A DNA stretch of 64,000 nt from Streptomyces minutiscleroticus (GCF_014650875.1 NZ_BMVU01000001.1:705493-769492); one strand, 5' to 3'; positions 17,068-25,942 are shown, counted from the stretch's first letter. Numbers and translations are program-made. Notes: generated by a model not told the origin, from the letters alone.

Positions 17068-18555
17068 TCACACCGTCAACGGGCGGTCGTACGGCCCGAT
17101 CGGGGTGTGCAGACGGGTGCTCCCGGTCAGGTGGTGGTCCACCGCGGCGGCCACCGCGCGCCCCTCGGCGATCGCCCACACGACGAGGGACGCGCCCCGG
17201 GCGGCGTCGCCCGCCGCGTACACCCCGGGCACGCCGGTCGAGAAGTCCGGCGCGCGGGCGATCGTGCCGCGCGGGTCCATGCGCAGGCCGAGGCCGTCGA
17301 TCACGCCGTCGTGCGGATCGGGCCCCGAGAAGCCGAGGGCGAGCAGGACGAGGTCGGCGGGGAGCGTGCGCCCGGTTCCGCGGAGCGGGCGGCGCGCCGC
17401 GTCGGCCTCGGCCAGGCGCAGCGCGCGCACCCGGCCGTGCGCGTCGCCGTCGAAGCGGAGCGTGGACGCCGCGAACAGCCGCGCGTCCACGTCGGCCGCG
17501 GGCGCCCTCCCCAGGTCGCGCGCCTCCTCGTGCGCCGCCGACACACGGTAGACCTGCGGGTACGTCGGCCAGGGCTCGGCGTCCTCGTCGCGCTCCGCGC
17601 CCGGGCGGGGGCGGATGTCGAGCTGGGTCACGGAGGCCGCGCCCTCGCGCACCGCCGTGCCGAGGCAGTCGGCGCCGGTGTCGCCGCCGCCGACGATCAC
17701 GACGTGCCGGCCCGCGGCGGAGAGCGGCGAGGTCTCCAGGTCCCCCTCGCGCACCCGGTTCGCCAGCGGCAGGTACTCCATCGCCTGGTGGATGCCGTCC
17801 AGCTCCCGCCCCGGTACGTCGAGTTCGCGCCGGGTCGTCGCCCCGGTCGCGACGACCACGGCGTCGAACCGCGCGCGCAGCCGGGCCGCGTCCAGGTCCC
17901 GGCCGACCGCCGTGGACGGACGGAACGCCGTGCCCTCCGCCAGCATCTGCCCCAGACGCCGGTCGAGATGGTGCTTCTCCAGCTTGAAGGCCGGGATGCC
18001 GTACCGCAGGAGCCCGCCGATCCGGTCGTCGCGCTCGTACACGGCGACCGTGTGCCCGGCGCGCGTCAGCTGCTGCGCCGCGGCGAGCCCGGCCGGACCC
18101 GAACCGATCACCGCGACCGAGCGCCCGGACAGCCGGTCCGGCGGCCGCGGCGGCACGAAGCCCTCCTCCCACGCCCGGTCGGCGACGGCGGCCTCGACGT
18201 TCTTGATCGTCACGGCGGGCCGGTCGATCGCGAGGACGCAGGCCGCCTCGCACGGCGCGGGGCACAACCGCCCGGTGAACTCCGGGAAGTTGTTCGTCGC
18301 GTGCAGCCGTTCGCTCGCCGCGCGCCAGTCGTCCCGCGCGACCAGGCAGTTGAAGTCGGGGATCAGATTGCCCAGCGGGCAGGCGGCGTGGCAGAACGGG
18401 ACACCGCAGTCCATGCACCGGCCCGCCTGCCCGCGGACGATCGGCAGCAGCGCCCCGGGCACGGGCGCCTCGTCCCAGTCCCGCACCCGCTCCCGGACCG
18501 GCCGGCGCGGCCACTCCTCGCGCCCCGTGGTGAGAAAGCCCCTGGGATCGGCCAT
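17068..18555 (-). CDS. gltD: Glutamate synthase small subunit (NADPH-dependent), GltD
   Basis: A 495-residue protein of the usual length. The N-terminal iron-sulfur domain has CMDCGVPFCHAACPLGN (about residues 47-63) and CPAPCEAACVL. The FAD site is VIGSGPAGLAAA (about 149-160) and the NADPH site VIVGGGDTGADC (about 290-301). VYAAGDAARGASLVVWAI near the end is the second FAD contact. It passes electrons from NADPH to the large subunit GltB, which makes glutamate from glutamine and 2-oxoglutarate. No gltB is adjacent, so it either serves a distant gltB or is a stand-alone GltD-like oxidoreductase. ATG 18555 follows GAGGGGGA by 5 bases. Confidence 0.9.
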   Translation of the reverse strand: MADPRGFLTTGREEWPRRPVRERVRDWDEAPVPGALLPIVRGQAGRCMDCGVPFCHAACPLGNLIPDFNCLVARDDWRAASERLHATNNFPEFTGRLCPAPCEAACVLAIDRPAVTIKNVEAAVADRAWEEGFVPPRPPDRLSGRSVAVIGSGPAGLAAAQQLTRAGHTVAVYERDDRIGGLLRYGIPAFKLEKHHLDRRLGQMLAEGTAFRPSTAVGRDLDAARLRARFDAVVVATGATTRRELDVPGRELDGIHQAMEYLPLANRVREGDLETSPLSAAGRHVVIVGGGDTGADCLGTAVREGAASVTQLDIRPRPGAERDEDAEPWPTYPQVYRVSAAHEEARDLGRAPAADVDARLFAASTLRFDGDAHGRVRALRLAEADAARRPLRGTGRTLPADLVLLALGFSGPDPHDGVIDGLGLRMDPRGTIARAPDFSTGVPGVYAAGDAARGASLVVWAIAEGRAVAAAVDHHLTGSTRLHTPIGPYDRPLTV

Positions 18556-18704
18556 GGCCGTCCCCCTCGCCCTGTACTCGCGACTCCGCCCACGGGTGCC
18601 CGGCCTCGTGGTGCCCGCCGCCGCGCGCGGGTGGACGGCACCCTTCCGGACACGATACGACGCGTCCGCCCCGCCGTCAGCACAACGCCGGGCGGCAGGA
18701 CACG

Positions 18705-18780
18705 GGTCGGCAGGGCATGGGCCGGTGGAGCGCCGGTCGGCAGGGCATGGGTCGGTGGAGCGCCGGTCAGCAGAGTGCCA
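18705..18780. repeat. 30-bp tandem repeat, about 2.5 copies, over the 3' end of the DUF1772 gene
   Basis: GGTCGGCAGGGCATGGG starts at 18705 and again at 18735 with one change in the 30-bp unit; a third, partial unit starts at 18765 with more changes and contains the stop codon of the DUF1772 gene (18767-18769). The array suggests that the end of this gene has been duplicated downstream. Confidence 0.75.
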
Positions 18781-19246
18781 GGAGGTACGACAGGGCCGCA
18801 CCGGCCGACGCGGCCGTGCGGACGTGGTTCCACGTGGTCCACTCCCGGACGTACGAGCGCCAGTGGGCCGCCGTCTCGGGGGAGCCGGGCTCCAGCCGCG
18901 TCAGGGCCTCGTTGCGCGGCACGTTCGCCACCACCGTCACTCCGAAGGAGCCGAACAGGTACAGCGCGCTGCCGAGCAGTAGCTTCACCGTCCCCCCGTC
19001 CGGCCACAGCACGAAGGTGACGACCGTCAGCACGGCGCACAGTACCGCCGTTCCGAGGAACAGGGACAGGAAGGCCGGGGTGGTCGCGGCCGTGTTGATC
19101 GCCTGCATCGCGGCGACGCCCTGCGCGGGCGGCAGCGCCGCGAGCGCCCTCATCACGAACGTCGAGAACGCGCAGAACACCCCGGCCACCAGCCCGGTGC
19201 CCAGCACCCCGAGCACGGCCAGCAGGAAGTACGGTCCGTCGATCAT
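18767..19246 (-). CDS. DUF1772 family membrane protein
   Basis: A 159-residue protein with four hydrophobic helices: LLAVLGVLGTGLVAGVFCAF, FLSLFLGTAVLCAVLTVVTF, VKLLLGSALYLFGSFGVTVV, and a last one ending ALSYLLAL. NVPRNEALTRL and the pattern W..Y...W..WNHVRT are typical of DUF1772, a family related to anthrone oxygenases. The function is unknown in Streptomyces. ATG 19246 was chosen; GTG codons 3 and 6 bases upstream are also possible. Confidence 0.8.
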   Translation of the reverse strand: MIDGPYFLLAVLGVLGTGLVAGVFCAFSTFVMRALAALPPAQGVAAMQAINTAATTPAFLSLFLGTAVLCAVLTVVTFVLWPDGGTVKLLLGSALYLFGSFGVTVVANVPRNEALTRLEPGSPETAAHWRSYVREWTTWNHVRTAASAGAALSYLLALC

Positions 19247-19611
19247 CACCACTTCCCGTTCCGCCGCCCGGCCGTCCCGCCCGCGGACCCGCGTGCGGCC
19301 GTTCCGCCGGCGGCCCGTCCTTCGGCCGTCCGGCCGTGTGCGCGCCGCCCCGTACGGCCGCGGCCTCGAAGATCCTGCACGCTGCCCGCCCTTCTCACAA
19401 GTGACATGTGGTCCGCCCCCGTGCAGGCGGGACGCCGTGGTGAGGCGCCGCGCGGCACGGCGTCGCCCCGGTACGGCGGATACGGGGAGTGCGGTGGGGG
19501 CGGGGGGTACGGAGGGTACGGCCGCACGCCGCACCGGTGCTCCTGCCCACGCCCGCGTCTCTGCTCCTGTCCCCGCCCATGTCCCCGCCCGTGTCCGTGT
19601 CCGCGCCGTTG
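19247..19611. other. Intergenic region with low-complexity tracts
   Basis: These 365 bases hold the promoter region of the DUF1772 gene and, from about 19490, G-rich then C-rich tracts (GGTACGGAGGGTACGG; repeated CCCGTGTCC/CCCATGTCC). No coding frame with a plausible start and composition is visible. Confidence 0.5.
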
Positions 19612-20319
19612 TCACGCCCCGTTCGCCGTCCGCCACTCCCGCAGCGTCGCGTCGACGGCGGCCCGGACGCGCCGCCGGGCCTCGTGCCGTGGCACCCCCT
19701 CCATCAGCAACCGGTCGTACGGCGTGTCCACGTGCCGCACGGCCGCGCGCACCGCCGACGCCACCGCCGCCTCGGACAGGGCACGCCCCGCGGCGCTGCG
19801 TCCCACGCGGCCGCTGCCGCGCACCGAGGCGTGCGCGGCGACGGCCTCCGCCCGCGTGGCCGGGCAGCCCGGGAACAGCCGCCGGATCTCGGCCGCGAAC
19901 GCCGCCGTGAACCGCACGTCCTCGGCCGCGCGCCGCCGGGCGTCCCGCTCCCGCCGGCGGCGCCGCGCCTCGGCGTCCGCCAGGCAGCGCTCCTCGGCCC
20001 GGGCCAGGGCCGCCTCCTCGACGAGCACCCCCTGCCGCTCGTACCGGCCACGGCGCCGGTGGAACCGGACGACCACCGCCGACAGCCCGCTCTCCGCACG
20101 CGCCCGGCGCGTCAGCGCCGTCACACCGCGCGGCAGGAACACCAGGTGCCCGAGGTCCGCGCAGTCGAGGCATCGCGGCGCCCCCTCCTCCATCACCAGG
20201 AACGGCAGCGGCCCGCACCGGCACTCGGCGCAGTGCCGCCTCTTGAGCGGCTGGACGACGAGAGGCCCGTCGTGGGGTGGGGGTCCGTCGTGGGGCGGGG
20301 GAGTCGCCGCGGTCATCAT
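19612..20319 (-). CDS. DUF2293 domain protein
   Basis: A 235-residue protein. The N-terminal part has a zinc-ribbon-like CAECRCG...CLDCADLGH (about residues 28-55). An Arg/Glu-rich helix follows (EARRRRRERDARRRAAED). The C-terminal DUF2293 core begins with FTAAFAAEIRRLFPGCP and ends with DTPYDRLLMEGVPRHEAR. Role unknown; the ribbon and basic helix suggest nucleic acid binding, which is inference. ATG 20319 is chosen; the frame upstream is a Pro/Gly/Arg repeat and is probably not translated. Confidence 0.75.
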   Translation of the reverse strand: MMTAATPPPHDGPPPHDGPLVVQPLKRRHCAECRCGPLPFLVMEEGAPRCLDCADLGHLVFLPRGVTALTRRARAESGLSAVVVRFHRRRGRYERQGVLVEEAALARAEERCLADAEARRRRRERDARRRAAEDVRFTAAFAAEIRRLFPGCPATRAEAVAAHASVRGSGRVGRSAAGRALSEAAVASAVRAAVRHVDTPYDRLLMEGVPRHEARRRVRAAVDATLREWRTANGA

Positions 20320-20367
20320 GATCACTTCATTCCCCGCCGCCCCGGGCCCCGCACCCGCTGCCGGCGG

Positions 20368-20430
20368 CTCCGTGCCTGTCCGCCTCGGTCCTGTGCCTGT
20401 CCGCCTCCGTCCTGTGCCCGTTCGCCCCGG
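20368..20430. repeat. 21-bp tandem repeat, about 3 degenerate copies
   Basis: Units of GTCCTGTGCCTGTCCGCCTC and close variants, period 21, lie in the gap between the divergent starts of the DUF2293 gene (20319) and the uridine kinase-like gene (20495). They overlap where the promoters should be. Confidence 0.7.
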
Positions 20431-20494
20431 GCCTGCGTCCGTCGTCCCCGGCCGTGCCCCCGCCGTCCCCGGCTCCGGCGGGCCCCAGGGCATC

Positions 20495-21145
20495 ATGGGG
20501 CGTGTGCGACTCGAAGCGATCACCTGGGAACGCCTCGGCGACCTGCTCGCCGACCGGCTGACGGACCTGGAGCCGGCCGACGGCGGAGCCTGGCCGCGCG
20601 TCGCGTTCGACGGCGCCCCGGCCGCCCGCCCGGGCGACCTCGCCCGCCGCGTGGCCGAGGCCCTGCGCGTGCGCGGCCGGTCCGCCCTGGTCGTCGGCGC
20701 GGAGGGCTTCCTGCGCCCGGCGTCGCTCCGGTTCGAGTACGGGCACCGGGACGTGGACGCGTACTACGACGGCTGGTTCGACACCGGGGCCCTGTGGCGC
20801 GAGGTCTTCGGCCCCCTGGACCCCGGCGGCACCGGACGGGTCCTGCCCGACCTGTGGGATCCCGCCACCGACCGCGCGACCCGCAGCGAGTACGTCCGAC
20901 TGCCCCCCTGGGGACTGCTGTTGCTGCACGGGCCGCTCCTGCTGCGCCACTGGTTCCCGTTCGACCTCTCCGTCCACGTGCGCCTCTCCCCTGGCGCGCT
21001 GCTGCGCCGCACCCCCGAGGACGAGCAGTGGACGCTCCCCGCCTACGAGCGCTACGAGAAGGAGACCGACCCCGCCGGCACGGCCGACGTCCTGGTCCGC
21101 GCGGACGACCCCCGCCACCCGGCCTGGAACGGCGCCACGGCGTAG
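20495..21145 (+). CDS. Uridine kinase-like protein
   Basis: About 216 residues. The layout is that of actinobacterial uridine kinase-like proteins: a strand with DGAPAARPGDLARRVAEALR, then SALVVGAEGFLRPASLRFEY, YYDGWFDTGALWREVF, LLLLHGPLLL and DLSVHVRL. The usual P-loop lysine is not visible: WPRVAFDGAPAARPGD occupies the place of GxxGxGKT, so catalysis by the standard mechanism is doubtful. ATG 20495 (AGGG 4 bases ahead) and GTG 20504 are both possible starts. Confidence 0.65.
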   Translation: MGRVRLEAITWERLGDLLADRLTDLEPADGGAWPRVAFDGAPAARPGDLARRVAEALRVRGRSALVVGAEGFLRPASLRFEYGHRDVDAYYDGWFDTGALWREVFGPLDPGGTGRVLPDLWDPATDRATRSEYVRLPPWGLLLLHGPLLLRHWFPFDLSVHVRLSPGALLRRTPEDEQWTLPAYERYEKETDPAGTADVLVRADDPRHPAWNGATA

Positions 21146-21307
21146 CGGACGCGGTCCGCCCGCCGCAGGGGCCGTCCCGGGCGGCGGACGCCACAAGGCC
21201 GGTACTCCCTGGTGCGCATCGCCCTGGGCGCGACGAGAATGCGGGGTGCCGGGACCCTGCGGCGCGTCCCCGCGCCGCGCCGGCCGTCCGGCATCGGGAG
21301 GTGCTCC

Positions 21308-21736
21308 ATGACCACCGCCGGAGACATCATGCACCGCGGGGCGCAGTGGATCCCCGCTCACGAGACCCTCGACCGGGCCGCCCAGCTGATGCGCGAACTC
21401 AACGTCGGCGCGCTGCCCATCAGCGACGAGAACGAACGGCTCTGCGGCATCCTGACGGACCGCGACATCGTGGTCGGCTGCGTGGCCAGGGGCCATGACC
21501 CGGCGCGGACCACCGCGGGCGAGATGGCCCAGGGGACGCCGCGCTGGATCGACGCGAACGCCGACGTCAGCGACGTGCTCGAGATGATGGAGGGTCACCA
21601 GATCCGCCGCCTTCCCGTCATCGAGAACAAACGCCTGGTCGGCATGATCAGCGAGGCCGACCTGGCGGGGCACCTGACGGAGGAACAGCTCGCCGGCTGG
21701 GTCGAGCGGGTCTACGCCAAGCGCGCCCCGCGCTGA
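21308..21736 (+). CDS. Two-CBS-domain protein
   Basis: A 142-residue protein made of two CBS motifs: residues about 1-60 (AGDIMHRGAQWIPAHETLDR then GALPISDENERLCGILTDRD) and about 75-128 (WIDANADVSDVLEMMEGHQI then RRLPVIENKRLVGMISEADL). CBS pairs bind adenine nucleotides and act as energy sensors. There is no attached enzyme or transporter domain. ATG 21308 follows GGGAGG by 6 bases. The gene stands alone, convergent with corA. Confidence 0.88.
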   Translation: MTTAGDIMHRGAQWIPAHETLDRAAQLMRELNVGALPISDENERLCGILTDRDIVVGCVARGHDPARTTAGEMAQGTPRWIDANADVSDVLEMMEGHQIRRLPVIENKRLVGMISEADLAGHLTEEQLAGWVERVYAKRAPR

Positions 21737-21782
21737 CGCCGCACGCCACCCGCCGGCGTTCCCCCGGGCGCCTCGGGCGCTA

Positions 21783-21828
21783 CGGGTGCCACGGACGTCT
21801 CGGACGCCACAGTCGGCCGTGGCACCCG
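21783..21828. terminator. Bidirectional stem-loop between the CBS gene and corA
   Basis: CGGGTGCCACGG (21783-21794) pairs perfectly with CCGTGGCACCCG (21817-21828), 12 bp around a 22-base loop, between two convergent genes. Confidence 0.75.
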
Positions 21829-21923
21829 AAGGGCGTCGCGGCAGCCGGGCTTCGTGCCCGACGGGGGCCGCAGCCGGCCGTCGCGCCGACGGACCTCGCG
21901 CCGGTCGTCGCGCCCGGCGGGCG

Positions 21924-23051
21924 TCACAGCCAGCCGTTGCGTCTGAAGCCCCGGTACAGCCCCAGGCAAAGGGTCACGATCACGCCGATGACCAGGGGGT
22001 AGCCGAACCGCCAGTGCAGTTCCGGCATGTGCTCGAAGTTCATGCCGTACATCCCGCAGATCATCGTCGGCACGGCGATGACCGCCGCCCACGCCGTGAT
22101 CTTCCGCATGTCCTCGTTCTGCGCGACGCCGACCTGCGCCAGATGTGCCTGCAGGATCGAGTTCAGCAGTTCGTCGAAGGCCGCGATCTGCTCGGTGGCG
22201 CGCAGCAGATGGTCGTGGACGTCCCGGAAGTACGCCTGTATCTCCGGGGTGACCACCCGGACGGGGCGGGTGGCCAGCTCGGTCAGCGGGCGGCCGAGCG
22301 GGGCCACCGCCCGCTTCAGCTCCAGCAGTTCGCGCTTGAGCTGGTAGATGCGGCCCGGGTCGACCCGCGCGCCGCTCTCCGCGAACACGTCGCTCTCGAC
22401 CTGGTCGATGTCCGCCTGCACCGCGTCCGTCACGGACAGGTACTCGTCCACCACGTGGTCCGCGACGGCGTGCAGCACGGCCGCGGGCCCCTTGGCGAGC
22501 TGCTCCGGATTCGCCTCGAGCTCCTCGCGCAGCGGGCCGAGCGAGCCGTGCCGGCCGTGCCGCACGGTGATCACGAAGTCGGCGCCGACGAACAGCATGA
22601 TCTCGCCGGTGTCCACCACCTCGCTCGTCGCGGTGAGTTCCTGGTGCTCCACGTAGCAGACGGTCTTGAACACCGCGAACAGCGTCTCGTCGTACCGCTC
22701 CAGCTTCGGGCGCTGGTGCGCGTGCACCGCGTCCTCGACCGCCAGCGGGTGCAGGTCGAAGAGTTCGGCGACGTCCGCGAACTCCGCCTCCGTCGGCTCG
22801 TGCAGCCCGAGCCAGACGAAGCCGTCGTCGCTCTTGCGGATCCGCTTCACGGCCTCGACCAGGTCGCCGTCGCCGGGCACCCGCACGCCGTCGCGGTAGG
22901 TCACGCAGTTCACCACCGCGGAGCCCAGCGGGGACCGGGCGGGGTGGCTGAGGTCCACGCGGGCGCGGCGCCGTGCCAGCCGCGCCACTCTGCGCAGGCC
23001 GCCGACCCCGCCGAGCCTCGTGACCTTCCGGAGATTTCCTGCCATGGACAT
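21924..23051 (-). CDS. corA: CorA-type magnesium/divalent cation transporter
   Basis: A 375-residue protein. The soluble funnel domain comes first (FVWLGLHEPTEAEFADVAEL, HPLAVEDAVHAHQRPKLERY). It is followed by the long stalk helix and two C-terminal membrane helices; the first (ITAWAAVIAVPTMICGMYGM) ends in the signature YGMNF, where GMN forms the pore mouth. The second helix is VIGVIVTLCLGLYRGF. Forms pentamers that import Mg2+ (or Co2+). ATG 23051 has GAGGAG 6 bases ahead. The basic, Arg-rich N-terminus (residues 8-35) is longer than in E. coli CorA. Confidence 0.92.
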   Translation of the reverse strand: MSMAGNLRKVTRLGGVGGLRRVARLARRRARVDLSHPARSPLGSAVVNCVTYRDGVRVPGDGDLVEAVKRIRKSDDGFVWLGLHEPTEAEFADVAELFDLHPLAVEDAVHAHQRPKLERYDETLFAVFKTVCYVEHQELTATSEVVDTGEIMLFVGADFVITVRHGRHGSLGPLREELEANPEQLAKGPAAVLHAVADHVVDEYLSVTDAVQADIDQVESDVFAESGARVDPGRIYQLKRELLELKRAVAPLGRPLTELATRPVRVVTPEIQAYFRDVHDHLLRATEQIAAFDELLNSILQAHLAQVGVAQNEDMRKITAWAAVIAVPTMICGMYGMNFEHMPELHWRFGYPLVIGVIVTLCLGLYRGFRRNGWL

Positions 23052-23411
23052 CTGGATCTCCTCGCGTGGATCCACTCGCACCGCGCTCTGCGCCTTGCCG
23101 CGCCAGTCTGCCAGGACGGAGCGGCGGCCGGGAAAGCCTGTGGAAACGGAACATTCCGCTTCGTGCGCACGTGTTCGCGCACACGTGGGGGACCGGAGCG
23201 CCGGCAGATCCGGTCCGGTTCGGTCCGACCCGCCTGACCCGGTCCGGCCCGCCTGACCCGGTCCGGTCCGATCCGGTCCGGCTCGGCCGGCCCGACCGTG
23301 GCCGGCTCAGCTCGACCCAGGCCGGTCCAGCTCCGCCCGGTTCGGCCTGGCGCGGTCCGATCCCCCCGGTCCGGTCCGGCGTTCCCGTCCCGCCGCCGTC
23401 GCGGCCACCGC
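23052..23411. other. Repeat-rich intergenic region between corA and psuK
   Basis: These 360 bases hold the corA promoter region and, from about 23210 to 23390, a low-complexity tract of GGTCCGG/CCTGACCC motifs. It includes a 19-bp exact tandem repeat (CCCGCCTGACCCGGTCCGG at 23229 and 23248). No gene is visible. Confidence 0.7.
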
Positions 23412-24377
23412 TCAGCGCTCCTCGCCCGGCCGCCCCGGTGGTCCGGGGAGTCCCGGCTGTCCGGGCCGTCCCGATCGCCCGGGGCGTCCGCCGGTCCTCT
23501 CCACCGCCCGTGCTCCCGCCCGGCAGCCCTCGGCGGCCGCCCGCACGGGCGTGCGGCCCGCGAGCAGGGCGGCCAGGAACGCCCCCGTGAAGGCGTCACC
23601 CGCGCCCGTCGTGTCCCGGGGCGTCGCGGGCACCGCCGGGACCCGCGCCCGCACGGCACCCGACTCGGCCACCAGCGCCCCGTCGCCGCCCTGCTTGACC
23701 ACCACCAGGGGGACGCGGCGGCTCAGCTCGGCGGCCGCGTCCGCCGCGTCGGGCAGGCCGGTGAGCAGGCACGCCTCGTCCCGGCTCGGCAGCAGCACGT
23801 CGACACCGGAGGCCAGTTCGAGGAACCGCTCCGCGCCCAGCCGGGTCAGGAAACCCACCGACGCCGGGTCCACGCTGACCGGCACCCCGCGCGCGCGGGC
23901 CGACCCCAGGGCCGCCGCCACCAGACCGCGTCCCGTCGCCGAGAAGAACAGGTACCCGGACAGGTGCAGCCGGGCCACGCCGCCCAGCAGCGACTCCGAC
24001 CAGTCCTCCGGGCCGATCCGCAGACAGGCGCCGCTGTCCGTGAGGAACGTCCGCTCGGCGGACGCGGCCTCGTCGACCAGGCAGACGACCGTCCCCGTCG
24101 GCGCCTCCGGGTCGACGACGAGAAACGGGCGCACCCCCGACGCCACCAGCTCCCGCTCGTGCCACGCGGCCGCGTCGGCCCCCACCCGCCCCAGGATCCG
24201 TACGTCGGCACAGCCCCAGGCGGCCGCCCAGCAGGCGACGTTGGCGCCCGCGCCGCCGGGCAGGGTCCGCACGGCGGCGGCCGTGTCGGTGCCCGAGGCG
24301 AGCGGACCCCGGTGCCGGGCGACGACGTCGGTGACCACGTCACCGACCACGAGAAGGGCGCCGCCCGGCGTGGTCAC
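23412..24377 (-). CDS. psuK: PfkB-family kinase, probable pseudouridine kinase
   Basis: A 321-residue ribokinase-like enzyme. TLPGGAGANVACWAAAWG (about residues 38-55) binds substrate, and the PfkB signature DTTGAGDAFTGAFLAALLAG (about 253-272) carries the catalytic Asp. It overlaps the upstream psuG gene by four bases (GTGA), so the pair acts together: PsuK makes pseudouridine 5'-phosphate and PsuG splits it to uracil and ribose 5-phosphate. The last 26 residues are a collagen-like Gly-X-Y run (GRPGRSGRPGQPGLPGPPGR), unusual for a kinase and probably disordered. Confidence 0.82.
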   Translation of the reverse strand: MTTPGGALLVVGDVVTDVVARHRGPLASGTDTAAAVRTLPGGAGANVACWAAAWGCADVRILGRVGADAAAWHERELVASGVRPFLVVDPEAPTGTVVCLVDEAASAERTFLTDSGACLRIGPEDWSESLLGGVARLHLSGYLFFSATGRGLVAAALGSARARGVPVSVDPASVGFLTRLGAERFLELASGVDVLLPSRDEACLLTGLPDAADAAAELSRRVPLVVVKQGGDGALVAESGAVRARVPAVPATPRDTTGAGDAFTGAFLAALLAGRTPVRAAAEGCRAGARAVERTGGRPGRSGRPGQPGLPGPPGRPGEER

Positions 24378-25279
24378 GCCCCGGCCCGGGCCGCCGCGAT
24401 CCGCCCGGCGAGCCGGACGTTGCCCCGTACGGCCGCCAGGTTGGCCCGCAGCGACGCCCCGTCGGTGTGCCGGACCAGGCGGTCGAGCAGGAACGGGGTG
24501 ACCGCCTGCCCGGTGACGCCCTGCGCCTCGCACGCCCGGAGCGCGTCGGCGAGCACGCGCGCGTGCAGCCCGGGATCGAGCTGTTCCGCCTCGGGCACGG
24601 GCTGCGCGACGATCAGCGCCGACTCCGGGCCGCCGAGCGCGTCCTGCGCGCGCATGACGGCCGCCACCTCGCCGGGGGAGTCCAGCGTCCAGTCCACGGG
24701 GTGCCCCGAGTCGGACAGGTAGAAGCCGGGGAAGCGCGCCGTGCGGTAGCCGGCGACCGGGACGCCCAGGGTCTCCAGGCGCTGCAGGGTCGCCGGCACG
24801 TCCAGGATCGACTTCACGCCCGCGCACACCACCGTGATCCGGGTGCGAGCCAGCAGCCCCAGGTCGGCCGACTCGTCCTGGGTGACCGTCCACTCGCGGT
24901 GCACCCCGCCCAGCCCGCCGGTGGCGAACACCCGCAGTCCCGCGCGCGCGGCGAGCAGGGCCGTCGCCGAGACCGTCGTGGCCCCGCTCGCGCCCGTCGC
25001 GACGGCGAGCGGCAGGTCGCGGTGGCCCAGCTTGCGGATGCCGTCCTCGTTCGCCACCCGCTCCAGCTGCTTCTCGGAGAGGCCCACCCGGGGCCTGCCG
25101 TCCAGTACGGCGATCGTCGCGGGGACGGCACCCTCCCGGCGTACGGACTCCTCCAGCTCCAGGGCCACCTGGAGGTTGCGCGGGCGCGGCAGGCCGTGCG
25201 CGATGATCGTGGACTCCAGGGCGACCACCGGCCGCCGCGCGGCGAGCGCCTCCCGCACCTCTTCGGACATCACCAGCAC
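24374..25279 (-). CDS. psuG: Pseudouridine-5'-phosphate glycosidase
   Basis: A 301-residue protein of the usual length. Characteristic stretches: VVALESTIIAHGLPRPRNL (about residues 18-36), ATIAVLDGRP, ATGASGATTVSATALLA, FATGGLGGVHR and VVCAGVKSILDV, in which the Lys is the catalytic residue. It reversibly cleaves the C-C glycosidic bond of pseudouridine 5'-phosphate. GTG 25279 is preferred to ATG 25270 because GGGAGG lies 7 bases ahead of it. First gene of a two-gene operon with psuK. Confidence 0.92.
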   Translation of the reverse strand: MLVMSEEVREALAARRPVVALESTIIAHGLPRPRNLQVALELEESVRREGAVPATIAVLDGRPRVGLSEKQLERVANEDGIRKLGHRDLPLAVATGASGATTVSATALLAARAGLRVFATGGLGGVHREWTVTQDESADLGLLARTRITVVCAGVKSILDVPATLQRLETLGVPVAGYRTARFPGFYLSDSGHPVDWTLDSPGEVAAVMRAQDALGGPESALIVAQPVPEAEQLDPGLHARVLADALRACEAQGVTGQAVTPFLLDRLVRHTDGASLRANLAAVRGNVRLAGRIAAARAGA

Positions 25280-25381
25280 GCGTCCGCCTCCCGTCCGCCG
25301 GTCCTCCCCTTCCATCCCTGGCGGGCGGCGCGCCCGGTCAAACCCTTGCGGCCCCCCGGACCGGCCAGCAGCCTGAAGGGC

Positions 25382-25810
25382 ATGACGGCCAACTCCGCAC
25401 GTCTCGACCACGTCGTCCTCTGGGTGCGCGACCCCGGGGCCGCCGCCCGCTTCTACGAGGAGAACCTCGGCCTGGAGCCGCTGCGCGTCACCGAGTTCAC
25501 CGAGGGCAAGGCGTCCTTCCCCTCCGTACGCCTCAACGAGGAGACCATCCTCGACCTGGCGCCCCTGGAGCTGGCGCCGGGCATGGACGTCGTCCCGGAG
25601 GGCGCCGGGAGCGCGGGTCACCCGGTCAACCACGTCTGCCTGGCCCTCCCTGCGGTGCGCTTCGACCGGCTCAGGGCCAGGCTGCAGGAGCAGGGGGTGC
25701 CCGTCTCCGACGTCTCCTACGACGCGTTCGGGGCCCGTGGGAGGGCGCGGCGCAGCTTCTACTTCCGCGACCCGGACGGCAACGTCTTCGAGGCCCGGCA
25801 CTACGACTGA
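25382..25810 (+). CDS. VOC family (glyoxalase/dioxygenase-like) protein
   Basis: A 142-residue single-domain protein with two beta-alpha-beta-beta-beta modules: RLDHVVLWVRDPGAAARFYE at the start and NHVCLALPAVRFDRLRARLQ in the second, ending in YFRDPDGNVFEARHYD. His and Glu in these positions form the metal site of glyoxalase I, extradiol dioxygenases and related resistance proteins. Substrate unknown. Divergent from psuG. The ribosome-binding site (GAAGGG) is very close to ATG 25382. Confidence 0.8.
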   Translation: MTANSARLDHVVLWVRDPGAAARFYEENLGLEPLRVTEFTEGKASFPSVRLNEETILDLAPLELAPGMDVVPEGAGSAGHPVNHVCLALPAVRFDRLRARLQEQGVPVSDVSYDAFGARGRARRSFYFRDPDGNVFEARHYD

Positions 25811-25890
25811 GGCCCGGCACGACGGCCGGGGCCGGCGCGCCGAGCGGGGCGGCGCGCCGCACAGGGGACCGAGAACCGCCGCGGAGCCCC

Positions 25891-25925
25891 GAGGGGTGCC
25901 CCACGCGCGCGGGGCACCTCGTTTT
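25891..25925 (+). terminator. Intrinsic terminator with T-run
   Basis: GTGCCCC and GGGGCAC pair (7 bp, with an extra GAG/CTC after a GG bulge) around ACGCGCGC, followed by GTTTTCG. It is one of the few hairpins here with a T-tract, and it lies 80 bases after the VOC gene. Confidence 0.8.
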
Positions 25926-25942
25926 CGCGTACGGGCGCGGTC

